Positions 63,481 through 64,000 of a stretch of DNA of 64,000 bases are shown one piece after another. Numbering within the stretch: position 1 is the first letter of the stretch; every line of letters begins with the position of its first letter. The translations under genes were made by a program, and so were the position numbers. The notes under the pieces were generated by a model. The model was not told the origin of the DNA. It did not search any database and worked only from the letters and a program-made list of their open reading frames with translations. This stretch comes from G963663315 sp963663315 (GTDB taxonomy: Bacteria > Pseudomonadota > Gammaproteobacteria > Arenicellales > Poriferihabitantaceae): positions 682,001 to 746,000 of the forward strand of contig OY760176.1 in assembly GCA_963663315.1 (NCBI GenBank). The letters run 5' to 3'.

Positions 63481-64000
63481 TCAGCTACCCAGCGCTTCCC
63501 TGACCAGTTCGCAATCCGTACCGGTCGCGTAGTCGCCGCGCTTGGGGATAAAACCGAATTTTATCCACCAGTCATTTGTGAGTTCCCAGTGATCCTTGAG
63601 CTGGCCGTTTTTCTGACCAAAAGGAGGATCCCCTTCCGACACGCCACAAAAACGCGCCGTATCTTCGAGGCTGTAAATATAGAGTTCCCCATCTGCCGGA
63701 TCATTGTTCGCCGCGTCCCTTGTCAGTGAACCGTTACCGAGAATAGCTGTAACATCTTCCAGCGAGAATCCGACCGCTTCAGCGATAACCGCGTTGGAGG
63801 CTTCGGAATTGGCTCTCCAGTGTTCCACTCCGGCATAAATTGCCTGAAGAGCTTTTACGGCCAGCGCCCGATTGTTTTCCAGGAAGTCGCCGGACATGTA
63901 AATAGCGTCGGCAATCAGTGCCGTTCCGAGCCAGTACGGGTCGAAGGAATGAGCGGCCACATGTGAACCCGCAAGGTTGGCAAGTACCTGCGAATTGAAT
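63481..64000 (-). CDS. ABC transporter substrate-binding protein, NMT1/SsuA type (3' part, cut by right edge)
   Basis: C-terminal 173 residues of a nitrate/taurine/sulfonate/pyrimidine-type binding protein. The frame is open to the right edge, so the start lies outside; the GTG at 63960 is internal. The visible part (MSGDFLENNRALAVKALQAIYAGVEHW, then FSLEDVTAILG and the TNDWWIKFGFIP end) fits the second lobe. The ligand is unknown. It faces cobB across the terminator. Confidence 0.72.
   Translation of the reverse strand, partial: FNSQVLANLAGSHVAAHSFDPYWLGTALIADAIYMSGDFLENNRALAVKALQAIYAGVEHWRANSEASNAVIAEAVGFSLEDVTAILGNGSLTRDAANNDPADGELYIYSLEDTARFCGVSEGDPPFGQKNGQLKDHWELTNDWWIKFGFIPKRGDYATGTDCELVREALGS

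Overview
The window reads as chromosomal DNA of a free-living, probably marine or host-associated gammaproteobacterium. The evidence is the sdhCDAB-sdhE cluster next to ygfZ, an Asd of the E. coli/Vibrio type, rpsO-pnp, gcvTHP-lipA and an aapJQMP transporter. I cannot name a genus. Genes are densely packed and most lie in tight operons. I recognised no rRNA, tRNA, CRISPR array or classical insertion sequence.

Layout. 1-2315: end of a phosphate uptake operon (pstA, pstB, phoU). 2494-13924: a FadN-type beta-oxidation gene diverging from a long operon that encodes a branched-chain-amino-acid-type ABC transporter (fused LivG-LivF ATPase, LivH, LivM, LivK-like binding protein), a trimethylamine-dehydrogenase-like flavoprotein and a non-pyrrolysine MttB-family methyltransferase. 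13969-18648: ygfZ divergent from sdhCDAB-sdhE. 18658-22102: Na/Pi cotransporter, a collapsed mlrC remnant, asd. 22343-28163: rpsO, pnp, a RodZ-like HTH membrane protein, a two-component system and an AlkA-like glycosylase. 28192-32418: aapJQMP amino-acid importer with a hairpin between aapJ and aapQ. 32542-38084: gcvT-gcvH-gcvP-lipA. 38188-39949: remnants of a glyoxalase gene and of a GcvT/DmdA-like gene, fused end to end with an intact lldD-type gene. 40021-44676: aroG-like DAHP synthase, sat, an omega-aminotransferase and an unknown gene. 44940-48975: a second mttB-like gene overlapping a dimethylglycine/sarcosine dehydrogenase gene. 49094-51975: small exported proteins and a PhoPQ-like system. 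51992-63372: cobalamin genes (cbiX, a ChlI-ChlD-like chelatase, cobO, cobB), interrupted at about 53.2-59.5 kb by an island with a nuclease-fused hsdM, a frameshifted RAYT transposase gene, hsdS, a putative nuclease gene and a DUF429 gene. REP/REPIN palindromes border the island on both sides. The right edge cuts a binding-protein gene.

How it may fit together (inference). Two MttB-family enzymes, a TMADH-like demethylase, a DMGDH-type dehydrogenase, the glycine cleavage system with lipoate synthase, and corrin-ring chemistry all bear on methylated amines (betaines), tetrahydrofolate C1 units and B12. The best candidate for an undescribed system is the livGF-livH-livM-livK-TMADH-mttB operon, read as uptake and stepwise demethylation of a quaternary or tertiary amine in an aerobe. 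The second candidate is the RAYT-interrupted restriction-modification operon with its REPIN border.
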